From contig NZ_RXYB01000001.1 in NCBI RefSeq assembly GCF_008086615.1, forward strand, positions 266,646 to 330,645: a DNA stretch of 64,000 bases, read 5' to 3'. Within the stretch, counting starts at the first letter, position 1, and every line of letters starts with the position of its first letter. The DNA is from Acetobacterium tundrae (GTDB lineage: Bacteria > Bacillota > Clostridia > Eubacteriales > Eubacteriaceae). The notes under the pieces were generated by a model that saw only the letters and a program-made list of their open reading frames with translations, was not told where the DNA came from and ran no database searches. Positions 18,264-28,509 of the stretch are shown in pieces. Both the position numbers and the translations under genes were made by a program.

Positions 18264-18289
18264 CATAAAGGAAAGTATTTTCCTTTATG
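18264..18289 (-). terminator. Hairpin downstream of the PhoH-family gene
   Basis: Perfect 11-base stem CATAAAGGAAA / TTTCCTTTATG with a 4-base loop, between the tRNA terminator and the convergent PhoH-type gene. No T-run follows, so termination on the minus strand is likely but not sure. Confidence 0.5.
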
Positions 18290-18341
18290 AGTGATGTTGA
18301 GTTCCTAATGCTAATTATTTGCTACTGCTAACAGCTATTTT

Positions 18342-19712
18342 CTACATTCTTTGGGCGGCATCAAAAGCTAATGGTGAACGCAGACATTCATCAGTGAACA
18401 TAGTCAGTTGGAAACAAAGAGGACTTCCCTTCATTTTTTCTGAAGCATAGCTTAGTCCGTTGGTTTTTTCATCTAACAAAGGATGGTCGATTTGCATTGG
18501 ATCTCCAAGTAGAACGACTTTCGTACCCTTTCCAACCCGTGTGATAATACCTTTTACTTGTTTGGGAGTCAGATTTTGAGCTTCGTCGATTATTAAAAAA
18601 GTATGTGTGATGGATCGACCTCGGATAAAATTCATTGCCTCCGCGGTGATAATACCACGCTCAAAAAGCTCATCTATTTTGTGATGGGTTTCAACTTCAT
18701 TTTGATATCGGGATTTATCATTACGATCCATTAAAACTTCCAGATTATCAATGATTGGGCGTAATAAAGGGGCTATTTTTTCCTGCTCATTTCCAGGTAA
18801 AAAACCAATTTCTTCATCAAATTGGACATTGGGCCGCGTGATTAAAATTTTTCGATATCCTTTTAAATCTGTTTCCAGTGTTTGATGCAACCCTGCCGCA
18901 AGGGAATAAAAAGTTTTAGCCGTTCCGGCAGGACCTTTTATGATCACTAAAGGCGCAGTATCAGCATCTTGCATTAAAGCTTCCTGCAAAAAGCGTTGTC
19001 CGACATTTTTAGGCTTTACTCCAAAAGGTTCGATATCTAAACTTTTTAGTGAGACAATCTTTTTCCCGTTGAATCGTCCGAGTAATGTTTTTCTATCTTT
19101 TGTATCAGATTGAATAATAAAAAACTGATTATATTCGGGGGTAATGTAAGATTTAGTATTCTGATCATTTAAAATATAGATGTTTTCGGGAAGAATTCCT
19201 TTTTTCTTAAAATCTTCCATGTCATCATCGGATGCAAACACGTTCATGCGTCCGGTATATTGTTCCTCAAAGAGGGGTGATTGTTCGGCAAAAAAATCTT
19301 CCGTAGGAATATTAAGCATTTGAGATTTTAATCGAACGACAATGTCTTTGGTAACAAGCGTGACTGGCTCACCTTGATCGATCAGACCTTTGCATACCTT
19401 TAAAATTCGATTGTCAATCGAATTGCCTTGAAAGCTATATGGAAGCTCCACTGAAGCAAAATTTGCTTCGATTTTAAGCGTGCCACCGGTTTTAAGTTCG
19501 ACGCCCTCAAAAAGGTTACCAAGTTTTCTTAATTGTTCTAAAAATCGAATAGACTGTCTTGCGTTGGAACCACGTTCGCCATCATCGTTTTTAAGTTTGT
19601 CCAAATCTTCCAGCACGGCGATGGGAAGGACAATTTTGTTATCTTCAAATGATAACAATGCATTAGGTGATTGAATCAAAACATTGGTATCCAGCACATA
19701 TGTTTTTTGCAT
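18342..19712 (-). CDS. PIN domain-PhoH ATPase fusion protein (PhoH2/YlaK type)
   Basis: A 456-residue protein with an N-terminal PIN nuclease-like domain (VLDTNVLIQ at residues 7-15) and a C-terminal PhoH ATPase with Walker A GPAGTAKTFYS and Walker B FLIIDEAQN. PhoH2 proteins are described as ATP-driven RNA helicase/RNases; here that is inferred from domains. An upstream ATG at 19724 is in frame, but GGAGG (19722-19718 on the minus strand) overlaps it and stands 5 bases before the ATG at 19712. The latter is therefore the start (MQKTYVLDTN). Confidence 0.9.
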   Translation of the reverse strand: MQKTYVLDTNVLIQSPNALLSFEDNKIVLPIAVLEDLDKLKNDDGERGSNARQSIRFLEQLRKLGNLFEGVELKTGGTLKIEANFASVELPYSFQGNSIDNRILKVCKGLIDQGEPVTLVTKDIVVRLKSQMLNIPTEDFFAEQSPLFEEQYTGRMNVFASDDDMEDFKKKGILPENIYILNDQNTKSYITPEYNQFFIIQSDTKDRKTLLGRFNGKKIVSLKSLDIEPFGVKPKNVGQRFLQEALMQDADTAPLVIIKGPAGTAKTFYSLAAGLHQTLETDLKGYRKILITRPNVQFDEEIGFLPGNEQEKIAPLLRPIIDNLEVLMDRNDKSRYQNEVETHHKIDELFERGIITAEAMNFIRGRSITHTFLIIDEAQNLTPKQVKGIITRVGKGTKVVLLGDPMQIDHPLLDEKTNGLSYASEKMKGSPLCFQLTMFTDECLRSPLAFDAAQRM

Positions 19713-19865
19713 AAAAACCTCCATAAAATTTATTTTATGTTTTTTAGTTTCAACTAGATTTTAACCTAAAAAAAGAATTAAAATGTTTTGATCATGTTAA
19801 ATTTAATAGTATTATGCGTTTTTTGTTAAAATAACTTAATGATTGCTTTATCAAAGAAAAAGCAA

Positions 19866-19894
19866 TTGACAAAAGAAGGGAAATCAATTAAGCT
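19866..19894 (+). promoter_or_regulatory. Probable promoter of the trp operon leader
   Basis: A perfect TTGACA at 19866-19871 with a 17-base spacer to a weaker -10, TAAGCT. Transcription would begin just before the T-box leader. Confidence 0.5.
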
Positions 19895-19904
19895 TTAACT
19901 AATT

Positions 19905-20208
19905 TAATAAATCTTCAAACCGTTGACGTGGAGATAACGGTGTATCGTGCAGTTACAGAGAGCGAGGAAGGCTGAGAGCCTCGCACAACGCAGACCATCA
20001 AATGGACCACTGAGGGCGTAGCCAAAGGAAACTGAATTTTTTGTTTTCTGAGTATTCTACGACGTGACGCATACGTAAGTTGCGAGGAATATGTTAGTAT
20101 TCTGCAGAGTGTACAGGGATTTTCTCTGTAAATGAAGGTGGTATCGCGGGCTGAATTTTTGCGCTCGTCCTTGATTAATTTTATTTAATCAAGGACGAGC
20201 GCTTTTTT
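19905..20208 (+). promoter_or_regulatory. Tryptophan T-box riboswitch with terminator
   Basis: Leader RNA of about 300 bases before trpE. Stem I carries the K-turn element AGAGAG (19957-19962). A TGG codon at 20003-20005 in the predicted specifier loop would read tRNA-Trp. The T-box sequence AATGAAGGTGGTATCGCGG (20131-20149) supplies the antiterminator side that pairs with the uncharged tRNA end. The terminator is a perfect 18-base stem (20161-20178 with 20185-20202) followed by six T. Known T-box logic: uncharged tRNA-Trp lets transcription continue into trpE. Exact stem boundaries are approximate. Confidence 0.9.
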
Positions 20209-20243
20209 ATTACCAATTTTTATTTAAAAGAAAGGATAAAGAT

Positions 20244-21707
20244 ATGATTAAACCATCCATGGAAGACGCCAGAAAATACTGTGAAACCTACCAGAGTATC
20301 CCGATCAGTTTGGAATTGTTTTCGGATATTAAAACACCCATTGAGGTGCTTAAATGCTTAAAATCGACCAGTAAGAAATGCTATTTGCTGGAGAGTGTTG
20401 AAGGGGGTGAAAAATGGGGGCGTTATTCATTTTTAGGATTTGATCCCACCTTATCTGTTACCTGCTTAAACGGGGAAGTAACAATAAAAAACGGCAGGGT
20501 TAAAGACGGAGTTAGAGATAATCCTTTAGAAGTGCTTAGAAAAATCATTGCGGAATGGAAAAGTCCGAAGCTGGATTTTTTACCGGATTTCACTGGCGGT
20601 TTTGTGGGTTATGTCTCATATGACTTTGTCAAGTATACCGAAAGAAATTTGACGCTTGAAAATAACAATGCTGAAGGTTTTGATGATTTAGAACTGATGC
20701 TTTTTGATAAAGTCATTGCTTATGATCACTTGCGGCAAAAGATGGTGATCATCGTTAATATTAAAACGGATGATTTTGAAAAAAATTATATCGATGGGGT
20801 CGTCAAACTCATGGAAATAGAATCCTTGATCAAGAATTGCAGCAGTACGGAAAAATTTTCAGGAAGAGTCACATCCGATTTTTCTTATCTTTTCTCCAAA
20901 GACACTTACTGCAATATGGTGGAAAAGACGAAGGAACATATTTACCAGGGAGATATCTTTCAAGCGGTGATTTCCAACCGGATGGAAGCAGCGTTTGAAG
21001 GCGATTTGCTGTCAACCTATCGGGTGCTGCGAACCATCAATCCCTCACCTTATATGTTTTACATCGACTTTGACGAAATCCAAATTGCCGGAGCTTCGCC
21101 GGAGACGCTGGTATCACTGAAAAACTCAAAGCTCTCCACCTTCCCGATTGCCGGTTCCTGCCCAAGGGGCGCGACATCAAATGAAGATGAAGCTTTTATT
21201 GCGGAACTTCTTAAGGATGAAAAAGAATTGAGCGAACACAACATGCTCGTGGATTTGGGACGAAACGACCTGGGAAAGGTTAGTGAATTTGGAACGGTGG
21301 TTGTTGAGGAATACAAACAGGTGGTGAAATATTCGCACATTACCCATATTGCCTCGACCGTGATAGGAATTTTAAAAGAGCATCTGGATCAATTTGATGC
21401 GTTGTCAGCGGTACTGCCGGCGGGAACCCTGTCAGGGGCTCCCAAAAAAAGAGCCATGGAAATCATCAATGAACTGGAAGGCGAAAAACGCGGCGTGTAT
21501 GGCGGTGCCGTCGGGTATATCGATTTTTCCGGAAACATGGACATGTGCATCGCCATTCGGATGGCGGTGAAGAAAAATAATAAAGTCTACGTTTCCGCTG
21601 GTGCCGGCATTGTCGCTGACAGCATTCCGGAGAAAGAATTTAATGAGTCACACAATAAAGCGAGAGCGATGTTTGAAGCGCTTGAACGGGCCCAGGAGGT
21701 TGAATAA
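20244..21707 (+). CDS. trpE: Anthranilate synthase component I
   Basis: Converts chorismate to anthranilate with ammonia from TrpG. The N-terminal part has the LLES sequence (YLLESVEGG) associated with tryptophan feedback binding. The chorismate-binding domain (about residues 220-480) shows GDIFQAVISNR, SPYMFYIDF, GASPETLV, PIAGSCPRG and LPAGTLSGAPKKRAMEII. The length of 487 residues is normal. First gene of trpEGDCFBA; its last base is the first base of trpG. Confidence 0.97.
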   Translation: MIKPSMEDARKYCETYQSIPISLELFSDIKTPIEVLKCLKSTSKKCYLLESVEGGEKWGRYSFLGFDPTLSVTCLNGEVTIKNGRVKDGVRDNPLEVLRKIIAEWKSPKLDFLPDFTGGFVGYVSYDFVKYTERNLTLENNNAEGFDDLELMLFDKVIAYDHLRQKMVIIVNIKTDDFEKNYIDGVVKLMEIESLIKNCSSTEKFSGRVTSDFSYLFSKDTYCNMVEKTKEHIYQGDIFQAVISNRMEAAFEGDLLSTYRVLRTINPSPYMFYIDFDEIQIAGASPETLVSLKNSKLSTFPIAGSCPRGATSNEDEAFIAELLKDEKELSEHNMLVDLGRNDLGKVSEFGTVVVEEYKQVVKYSHITHIASTVIGILKEHLDQFDALSAVLPAGTLSGAPKKRAMEIINELEGEKRGVYGGAVGYIDFSGNMDMCIAIRMAVKKNNKVYVSAGAGIVADSIPEKEFNESHNKARAMFEALERAQEVE

Positions 21708-22291
21708 TGATATTACTTATCGACAATTACGACAGCTTTTCCTATAACCTTTATCAATATGTGGGGGTCATCAATCCGAATATCCGAGTGATTAAAAATG
21801 ACGAACTCAGTTTGGAAGAAATCGCTGAATTAAAGCCGGACCATATTATTATTTCGCCTGGGCCGGGAAGGCCAAAGGATGCCGGTATCTGTGAGCGGGT
21901 GATTGATTATTTTAAAGATAAAACGCCGATCCTCGGGGTATGCCTCGGGCATCAGGCCATTTGTGAAGTGTTTGGCGGAGAAATTACCTATGCCAAAACA
22001 TTGATGCATGGAAAGCAAAGCTGGGTTCATATTGACAATGAAAACGCCATTTTCAAGGGATTGACAGCGACGATCGCAGCAGGACGGTATCATTCCCTGG
22101 GGGCGGAGCGAAACACCCTTCCGGATGAGTTGCTGATTATTGCAGAAGATGATGACGGGGAAGTCATGGCAGTGAAGCACCAGGATTATGAGGTGTATGG
22201 GATTCAGTTCCATCCGGAATCGATTTTAACAGAAAACGGAAACAGAATGATCGAGAATTTTTTAAAGATAGGGAGCGAAGATAATGATTAA
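21707..22291 (+). CDS. trpG: Anthranilate synthase component II (glutamine amidotransferase)
   Basis: Supplies ammonia from glutamine to TrpE. Class I amidotransferase with catalytic Cys in GVCLGHQAI (near residue 80), His and Glu in GIQFHPESI (near residue 167), and DNYDSFSYNL at the N-terminus. 194 residues, not fused to trpE or trpD. It starts in the trpE stop codon (TAATG) with AGGAGG upstream, and overlaps trpD by 8 bases. Confidence 0.97.
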   Translation: MILLIDNYDSFSYNLYQYVGVINPNIRVIKNDELSLEEIAELKPDHIIISPGPGRPKDAGICERVIDYFKDKTPILGVCLGHQAICEVFGGEITYAKTLMHGKQSWVHIDNENAIFKGLTATIAAGRYHSLGAERNTLPDELLIIAEDDDGEVMAVKHQDYEVYGIQFHPESILTENGNRMIENFLKIGSEDND

Positions 22292-23312
22292 ATCAGCAAT
22301 TTATGACGTTGTTAATGGGAATGATTTATCCCTGGAGCAAACAAAAGCAGTTATGAATCAGATTATGAGTGGGGAAGCGACCAATGCCCAGATGGGATCC
22401 TTTCTAACGGCTTTACGCCAAAAAGGCGAAACCATTGATGAAATCACCGGCTGTGCTATGGTTATGCAGGATAAATGCAAAAAAATCCACCCAAAAACCG
22501 ATGTTCTGGATATCGTGGGAACCGGAGGCGACGAGGTTGGGACTTTCAACATTTCCACGATTTCATCCTTTGTTATCGCCGCTGGCGGAGTACCGGTTGC
22601 GAAACATGGAAATCGCAGTGTTTCCAGCAAATGCGGAAGTGCCGATGTATTGGAAGCGCTGGGAGTAAACATTGCCTTGTCGGCGGAAGAAAGTGAAAAA
22701 ATCCTGAATGAGCTGGGAATCTGTTTCATGTTCGCACCCACCTATCATGCCTCCATGAAGTATGCGGCGCCAGTGAGGAAAGAATTGGGAATACGGACGA
22801 TCTTTAATATTTTAGGACCGCTGGCCAATCCGGCCGGAGCCAACCTGCAGCTGCTTGGTGTTTATGATGAAAAGCTGGTGGAACCCTTAGCCAATGTTCT
22901 AAATAACCTTCATGTGAAGCACGGTATGGTAGTTCACGGACACGATGGATTGGATGAAATCACCTTGTCGGAGGCTACCACCATTTGTGAAATAGCTGAA
23001 GGGAAAATAAAGTCTTTCGTTATTACACCGGAACAGTTTGGATTGAAACGATGTGAGCTATCCGAACTGATTGGCGGGGATCAAGAGGAAAATGCACGCA
23101 TAGCCCGGAATATTCTCAATGGAGAAAAAGGCTCTAAACGGGATGTCGTGGTTTTAAACTCGGCATTTTGTCTCTATCTGTCTCAAGACAACAGGAGCCT
23201 TCAGGATTGTGTCAAATTAGCGGAAGAACTGATTGATTCGGGTAAGGCTAAAGAAAAGTTAGATGTCTTTATTAAACGGACCAATGAAGTTGCCGTTGAG
23301 GTTGTTGCATGA
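22284..23312 (+). CDS. trpD: Anthranilate phosphoribosyltransferase
   Basis: Joins anthranilate to PRPP in the second committed tryptophan step. Glycine-rich PRPP motif DIVGTGGDEVGTFNIST near residue 75, KHGNRSVSSKCGSADVLEALG, and GPLANPAG near residue 175. The length of 342 residues is standard. It overlaps both neighbours (8 bases with trpG, 4 with trpC), so the operon is tightly coupled. Confidence 0.97.
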   Translation: MIKSAIYDVVNGNDLSLEQTKAVMNQIMSGEATNAQMGSFLTALRQKGETIDEITGCAMVMQDKCKKIHPKTDVLDIVGTGGDEVGTFNISTISSFVIAAGGVPVAKHGNRSVSSKCGSADVLEALGVNIALSAEESEKILNELGICFMFAPTYHASMKYAAPVRKELGIRTIFNILGPLANPAGANLQLLGVYDEKLVEPLANVLNNLHVKHGMVVHGHDGLDEITLSEATTICEIAEGKIKSFVITPEQFGLKRCELSELIGGDQEENARIARNILNGEKGSKRDVVVLNSAFCLYLSQDNRSLQDCVKLAEELIDSGKAKEKLDVFIKRTNEVAVEVVA

Positions 23313-24082
23313 TCCTGGACCGCATTGTTGAATCCACCCAAAAACGGGTCGCGACATTAAAACAAACCATCCCTCTTCAAGCCCTAAAAGATCAGGCAAA
23401 AATATCGGATCATCCCTTTGCCTTTGAAAAAGCCTTGTCGAATGACGGGATCGCCTTTATCTGTGAAGTAAAAAAAGCATCCCCGTCAAAAGGGGTGATT
23501 GCAGAAGATTTTCCCTATGTGAACATTGCCAGAGAATATGAAGCCGCCGGAGCCAATGCCATTTCGGTTTTAACCGAACCAGAATTTTTTCAGGGATCCA
23601 ACGACTATCTGACAGAAATCAAGAAAAACGTGAGTATCCCATTGCTGAGAAAAGATTTTATCATTGATGAAATTCAGATTTATGAAGCCAGTCTCATTGG
23701 GGCGGATGCGATTTTACTGATTTGTTCCATACTGACGGATGATCAGGTGAAGCGTTATCTTCAAATTGCTGATGTCTTGGGCTTATCCGTTTTGGTGGAA
23801 GCTCATGATGAAGAGGAAATACAGAGAGCGTTAAACGCCGGCGGGCGAATGATTGGGGTGAACAATCGAAATTTAAAAAACTTTGAAGTGGATATCAACA
23901 ACAGCATTCGGCTGCGAAAACTGGTGCCACCGGAAATCCTTTTTATTTCTGAAAGTGGAATAAAGACAGCAGATGATATCATAAAACTACAAGAAAATGG
24001 AACGAATGCGGTATTAATTGGCGAAACCCTGATGAAAAGTGGAGATAAGAAAAAAGAACTGAATAAACTCAAAGGCATGTAA
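23309..24082 (+). CDS. trpC: Indole-3-glycerol phosphate synthase
   Basis: Closes the indole ring from CdRP. TIM-barrel with the usual motifs: CEVKKASPSKGVI near residue 50 (catalytic Lys), ISVLTEPEFFQGS, LLRKDFIID, GVNNRNL and ISESGIKT. 257 residues, monofunctional (not fused to TrpF). It starts within the trpD stop (ATGA type). Confidence 0.97.
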   Translation: MILDRIVESTQKRVATLKQTIPLQALKDQAKISDHPFAFEKALSNDGIAFICEVKKASPSKGVIAEDFPYVNIAREYEAAGANAISVLTEPEFFQGSNDYLTEIKKNVSIPLLRKDFIIDEIQIYEASLIGADAILLICSILTDDQVKRYLQIADVLGLSVLVEAHDEEEIQRALNAGGRMIGVNNRNLKNFEVDINNSIRLRKLVPPEILFISESGIKTADDIIKLQENGTNAVLIGETLMKSGDKKKELNKLKGM

Positions 24083-24113
24083 GGCTTCTAAATAAATTAG
24101 AAAAAGGTATGAG

Positions 24114-24722
24114 ATGACTAAAATAAAGATTTGCGGATTATCTCGGCTGGAAGATATTGAGGCAGTCAATGAAGCCATGCCGGATTATGTTGGATTAGTT
24201 TTCGCAAAAAGCCGGCGGCAGGTGGATGGAGAAAAAGCTAAAGTTTTGAAAGCTGCTCTGGACCCGACTATCAAAGCGGTGGGTGTCTTTGTCAACCAGC
24301 CAATAAAAGAGATAATAGAATTATCCAATAATGGGGTGATTGATGTGATTCAGCTTCATGGCGATGAGGATGATGAGACCATTATTACTTTAAAACAGGC
24401 GGTATCCCTTCCAATCATCAAAGCCATGCGAATTAGAGGCAGGATGGATATTAAAGAAACCATTGGCGACTTTCGTTTATTTGATACCTATGATGCCAAT
24501 CAGTATGGCGGATCGGGAGAATGTTTCAACTGGGGATTGATTGCTGATATTAAAGAGGGCTTCTTTTTAGCGGGAGGTCTTAATAGTGATAACGTTAAAG
24601 AAGCGATTAATCAAGTGAACCCCTATGGCGTGGATATCAGCAGCGGGGTTGAAACGGACGGAAAAAAAGATCGTGACAAAATCATAAAAATTATCGAAAT
24701 AATAAGGAGAATGAATCAATGA
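24114..24722 (+). CDS. trpF: Phosphoribosylanthranilate isomerase
   Basis: Amadori isomerisation of PRA to CdRP. Begins with [13 protein letters not shown] (catalytic Cys at residue 7), then [20 protein letters not shown] and the C-terminal DISSGVET. 202 residues. The 31-base gap to trpC is the only real gap in the operon, and its end overlaps trpB by 4 bases. Confidence 0.96.
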   Translation: MTKIKICGLSRLEDIEAVNEAMPDYVGLVFAKSRRQVDGEKAKVLKAALDPTIKAVGVFVNQPIKEIIELSNNGVIDVIQLHGDEDDETIITLKQAVSLPIIKAMRIRGRMDIKETIGDFRLFDTYDANQYGGSGECFNWGLIADIKEGFFLAGGLNSDNVKEAINQVNPYGVDISSGVETDGKKDRDKIIKIIEIIRRMNQ

Positions 24723-25903
24723 GCAAAGGAAAATACGGGGTTCACGGGGGACAGTACATTCCCGAGACTCTGATGAATGCAATCATCGAACTGGAAGCAG
24801 CCTATGAACACTATAAAAATGATCAAGATTTTCAAGATGAACTCACAGAGTTGCTGAATGAATATGCCGGACGACCATCTCGGTTGTATTATGCAAAAAA
24901 AATGACGAAAGATTTAGGCGGAGCAAAAATCTATTTAAAAAGAGAAGATTTAAACCATACCGGATCTCATAAAATAAACAACGTATTAGGTCAGGCTTTG
25001 TTGGCTAAGAAAATGGGAAAAACACGTCTCATTGCTGAAACAGGAGCAGGACAGCATGGCGTGGCTACTGCTACCGCCGCAGCGCTGATGGGCTTTGAAT
25101 GCGAGATCTTTATGGGAAAAGAAGATACTGATCGGCAGGCCCTTAATGTTTTTAGAATGGAATTGCTGGGAGCCCGGGTACATGTGGTGACGGCGGGAAC
25201 CATGACCCTTAAAGATGCGGTTAATGAAACGATGAGGGAGTGGACGAAACGGGTGGAAGATACCCATTATGTTCTCGGTTCGGTGATGGGACCTCACCCC
25301 TTTCCTGAAATGGTTCGGGATTTTCAAAGTGTGATCAGTAAAGAAGCGCGGCAGCAGATTCTTGAAAAAGAGGGAAAGCTGCCCAGTGCCGTAATCGCCT
25401 GCGTCGGCGGCGGCAGTAATGCCATGGGTGCCTTTTATAATTTTATAGCGGATAAAGAGGTTAAACTGATTGGCTGTGAAGCTGCCGGCAAAGGTGTCGA
25501 TACCGCTCTTACCGCAGCAACGATTGCCAAGGGCAGTTTGGGAATATTCCATGGCATGAAGTCCTATTTCTGTCAGGATGAGTTCGGCCAAATCGCGCCG
25601 GTGTATTCCATCTCCGCGGGCTTGGATTATCCTGGTATTGGTCCTGAACATGCCAACCTTCATGATACTAAACGGGCCGAGTATGTCGCGATTACAGATG
25701 ATGAAGCGGTGAATGCTTTTGAATATCTTTCAAAAACAGAGGGAATTATCCCCGCCATTGAATCGGCTCATGCCATTGCTTATGCCATGGTGTTGGCGCC
25801 AAAAATGAAAAAGGATGAAATTATTATTGTCAATGTCTCCGGTCGGGGCGACAAAGACGTGGCAGCCATTGCCCGATATAAGGGGGAAAATATCTATGAG
25901 TAA
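24719..25903 (+). CDS. trpB: Tryptophan synthase beta chain
   Basis: PLP enzyme joining indole and serine. HTGSHKINN near residue 80 holds the PLP lysine, [11 protein letters not shown] follows, and [10 protein letters not shown] near residue 225 binds the PLP phosphate. The length of 394 residues and the N-terminus ([13 protein letters not shown]) mark the TrpB1 type that works with TrpA. The start overlaps trpF by 4 bases and the end overlaps trpA by 8. Confidence 0.97.
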   Translation: MSKGKYGVHGGQYIPETLMNAIIELEAAYEHYKNDQDFQDELTELLNEYAGRPSRLYYAKKMTKDLGGAKIYLKREDLNHTGSHKINNVLGQALLAKKMGKTRLIAETGAGQHGVATATAAALMGFECEIFMGKEDTDRQALNVFRMELLGARVHVVTAGTMTLKDAVNETMREWTKRVEDTHYVLGSVMGPHPFPEMVRDFQSVISKEARQQILEKEGKLPSAVIACVGGGSNAMGAFYNFIADKEVKLIGCEAAGKGVDTALTAATIAKGSLGIFHGMKSYFCQDEFGQIAPVYSISAGLDYPGIGPEHANLHDTKRAEYVAITDDEAVNAFEYLSKTEGIIPAIESAHAIAYAMVLAPKMKKDEIIIVNVSGRGDKDVAAIARYKGENIYE

Positions 25904-26681
25904 TTTACAAGCGAATAAAATATCGAAAATCTTTAAAGACAATAAAGCCTTTATTGCTTTTCTCACCGCCGGAGATCCGTCTTTGGATAAAACCGAAGAA
26001 TTTATTTTAGCAATAGAAAAAGCCGGGGCAGATCTGGTGGAGATTGGGATTCCATTCTCTGATCCCATTGCCGAAGGACTGGTTATTCAAGAAGCCAATG
26101 AACGGGCCCTGAGCGTTGGTACCACAACTGATAAAATCTTTATGATGGTAAAACGGGTGCGACAGAAAACAGCGATTCCGCTGGTCTTCTTAACCTATAT
26201 CAATCCCATTTTTGTTTATGGGATTGATCGCTTTTTTAAAGCTTGTCAGGAATCAGGAATTAACGGGATCATCATTCCCGATCTGCCTTTTGAAGAAAAA
26301 GGAGAAGTTTTAGACGTTGCGAAAACCTATGGCGTGGATGTGATTACCTTGATTGCGCCAACTTCAAAAGACCGGATTCAGACACTGGCGAAGGAAGCCA
26401 CCGGGTTTATTTACCTTGTTTCTTCAATGGGCGTTACCGGAGTGAGAAGCGAAATAAAAACAGACTTGAAGACCATGATTGACGATATTCGGCAGGTTTC
26501 TGAGACACCAATCGCCGTGGGATTTGGAATTTCAGATCCTGATCAGGCTAAAGCAATCGCGAAGATATCTGATGGCGTGATTGTCGGCAGTGCCATTGTG
26601 AAAATCATCTCCGAACACGGAGATAACGCCAGTGATAGTTTATACAATTATGTAAAATCAATGAAGGAAGCCATTTCATAG
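25896..26681 (+). CDS. trpA: Tryptophan synthase alpha chain
   Basis: Releases indole from indole-3-glycerol phosphate and channels it to TrpB. Motifs FLTAGDPS near residue 20, [15 protein letters not shown] (catalytic Glu), IIPDLPFEE and [10 protein letters not shown] are present. The frame runs further upstream inside trpB, but the ATG at 25896 follows AGGGGG and gives the usual start and 261 residues. It ends the operon; only a weak hairpin follows. Confidence 0.96.
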   Translation: MSNLQANKISKIFKDNKAFIAFLTAGDPSLDKTEEFILAIEKAGADLVEIGIPFSDPIAEGLVIQEANERALSVGTTTDKIFMMVKRVRQKTAIPLVFLTYINPIFVYGIDRFFKACQESGINGIIIPDLPFEEKGEVLDVAKTYGVDVITLIAPTSKDRIQTLAKEATGFIYLVSSMGVTGVRSEIKTDLKTMIDDIRQVSETPIAVGFGISDPDQAKAIAKISDGVIVGSAIVKIISEHGDNASDSLYNYVKSMKEAIS

Positions 26682-26777
26682 AACCATTTAACTTGGTTTA
26701 ATACATGAACTAATAAATACTTGAGCAAAAAATAACAGTCAATATTGCTTTTTTTATCTGTGAAAAAGGGTAAAACA

Positions 26778-26786
26778 TGTTATAGT
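26778..26786 (+). promoter_or_regulatory. Possible extended -10 promoter for dhaKLM
   Basis: TGTTATAGT, a TGn-extended -10 hexamer 40 bases before dhaK. The matching -35 (CTGTGA) is poor. Confidence 0.45.
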
Positions 26787-26826
26787 ATAGTTTAGGATAC
26801 TAATAATATTTATAGGAGGAAGTCTT

Positions 26827-27822
26827 ATGAAAAAGTTTATTAATGATGTTGAAAACGTTGAAAATGAAATGCTGGAAGGTATTGTTCTAGCTCATCCCGA
26901 ATATGTGAAACGTCTTGAGGGTTTTGACGTTCTTGTTCGTGCAGACAAGAAAGTTGGAAAAGTTGCATTAGTGAGTGGCGGCGGAAGCGGACACGAACCA
27001 GCTCATGGCGGATATGTTGGAAAAGGCATGCTAGACGCTGCTGTAGCAGGTTCCATATTTACTTCTCCAACACCAGATCAAGTATTTGAAGCGATTAAAG
27101 CGGTTGATGCCGGTAAAGGTGTGTTATTAGTTATTAAGAATTATACTGGTGATATCATGAATTTTGAAATGGCGGCTGAACTTGCTGAAGCAGAAGGAAT
27201 TAAAGTAGCCAATGTTGTTACGAATGATGATGTTGCTGTTGAAGATAGTCTTTATACAACCGGTCGACGCGGTGTTGCGGGAACCGTTTTTGTTCACAAA
27301 ATTGCAGGAGCAATAGCTGAAGCTGGTGCCAGCCTTGAAGAAGTAAAAGCGGTAGCAGAAAAGGTCATTGCAAACGTGAGAACGATGGGCGTGGCACTTA
27401 AACCATGTACGGTTCCAGCTGCCGGAAAACCGGGATTTGAATTGTCAGAAGATGAAATGGAACTGGGTATCGGGATTCATGGTGAACCAGGAACTGAGAG
27501 AAAACCGATTCAGACAGCGGATGTCATTGTTGATTATTTAATGGAAAGAATCCTAAAAGATATGAATCCTCAATCTGGGGATGAAGTAGCGGTTATGATC
27601 AACGGATCTGGCGCAACCCCACCAATGGAACTATATATTCTTAATCGTCGGGTTCATCAAATTCTAGCTGACAAAGGGGTCAAGATATTCAAAACTTTTG
27701 TAGGAGATTATATGACTTCCATTGATATGGCTGGGGCATCCATTACGTTGTTAAAACTTGATGGTGAATTAAAAGACTTGCTTATGGCGAAAGCAGATAC
27801 CATTGGCTTTAAAATGGAATAA
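26827..27822 (+). CDS. dhaK: PTS-dependent dihydroxyacetone kinase, DHA-binding subunit
   Basis: Binds dihydroxyacetone covalently and receives phosphate from DhaL. GGGSGHEPAHGGYVGKGMLD near residue 52 and GIHGEPGTERKP near residue 218, which contains the substrate-binding His. The length of 331 residues matches DhaK rather than the single-chain ATP-dependent kinase. AGGAGG lies 8 bases upstream. With dhaL and dhaM it uses phosphoenolpyruvate through PTS EI and HPr, not ATP directly. Confidence 0.95.
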   Translation: MKKFINDVENVENEMLEGIVLAHPEYVKRLEGFDVLVRADKKVGKVALVSGGGSGHEPAHGGYVGKGMLDAAVAGSIFTSPTPDQVFEAIKAVDAGKGVLLVIKNYTGDIMNFEMAAELAEAEGIKVANVVTNDDVAVEDSLYTTGRRGVAGTVFVHKIAGAIAEAGASLEEVKAVAEKVIANVRTMGVALKPCTVPAAGKPGFELSEDEMELGIGIHGEPGTERKPIQTADVIVDYLMERILKDMNPQSGDEVAVMINGSGATPPMELYILNRRVHQILADKGVKIFKTFVGDYMTSIDMAGASITLLKLDGELKDLLMAKADTIGFKME

Positions 27823-27867
27823 AAGGTTTAAAAAATAAGAATAGTAGAGAAGAAACGAGGAATGTAA

Positions 27868-28506
27868 ATGGCAACAAAGGCAGAAGTGCTGGATTTTATC
27901 CGGATTTATGCAGATAAAATGGCAGAACATCGACAAGAACTAACCGATTTAGATCAGGCAATCGGAGACGGTGATCATGGTATTAATATGAGCCGTGGTT
28001 TTAAGGCAGTGATGGAGAAATTACCGGCAGTTGAAAATAAAAGTATTGATGAGATTCTAAAAACAGTGGGAATGACCTTGATTTCAACCGTCGGAGGCGC
28101 ATCTGGCCCTCTTTACGGGACAGCTTTCATGAAAGCCGGTATGTCCACTAAAGAAAAAGAAGAATTATCCAATGAGGATGTTATCCTGGCATTTGACGAA
28201 GCCGTTGGTGGTATCCAATTTAGAGGAAAAGCTGTCAGAGGTGAAAAAACGATCTTAGACAGCATGATCCCTGCGATTGATGCCATCAAAGCCAGCATCA
28301 AAGAAGGAAAAACAATGGCAGAAGCACTGGTTGAAGCTGAAAAAGCGGCTTGGAACGGTGTGGAATATACAAAGACTATTATCGCCACAAAAGGAAGAGC
28401 AAGTTACTTAGGCGAAAGAAGTATTGGACATCAAGACCCCGGGGCAACCTCGATGGCTTATGCTTTTCAGGCGGCCAATGAAGTTGCTCAAAAGGCAGGT
28501 AAATAG
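27868..28506 (+). CDS. dhaL: Dihydroxyacetone kinase, ADP-binding subunit DhaL
   Basis: Carries a tightly bound ADP that is rephosphorylated by DhaM and passes phosphate to DHA on DhaK. DQAIGDGDHGINMSRG near residue 32 (Mg-binding aspartates), GGASGPLYGT near residue 78, and C-terminal HQDPGATSMAYAF. 212 residues, normal. Unrelated in role to the DAK2 domain of fakA, though homologous. Confidence 0.95.
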   Translation: MATKAEVLDFIRIYADKMAEHRQELTDLDQAIGDGDHGINMSRGFKAVMEKLPAVENKSIDEILKTVGMTLISTVGGASGPLYGTAFMKAGMSTKEKEELSNEDVILAFDEAVGGIQFRGKAVRGEKTILDSMIPAIDAIKASIKEGKTMAEALVEAEKAAWNGVEYTKTIIATKGRASYLGERSIGHQDPGATSMAYAFQAANEVAQKAGK

Positions 28507-28509
28507 ATA

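Noticed and set aside
24986..25663. Open frame of 225 codons on the minus strand inside trpB
   Set aside because: It lies wholly within a well-supported tryptophan synthase gene and has no recognisable domain or Shine-Dalgarno; it is an antisense shadow.
26682..26720. Possible terminator after trpA
   Set aside because: Only a 5-base stem (AACCA/TGGTT) and no T-run; too weak to call.
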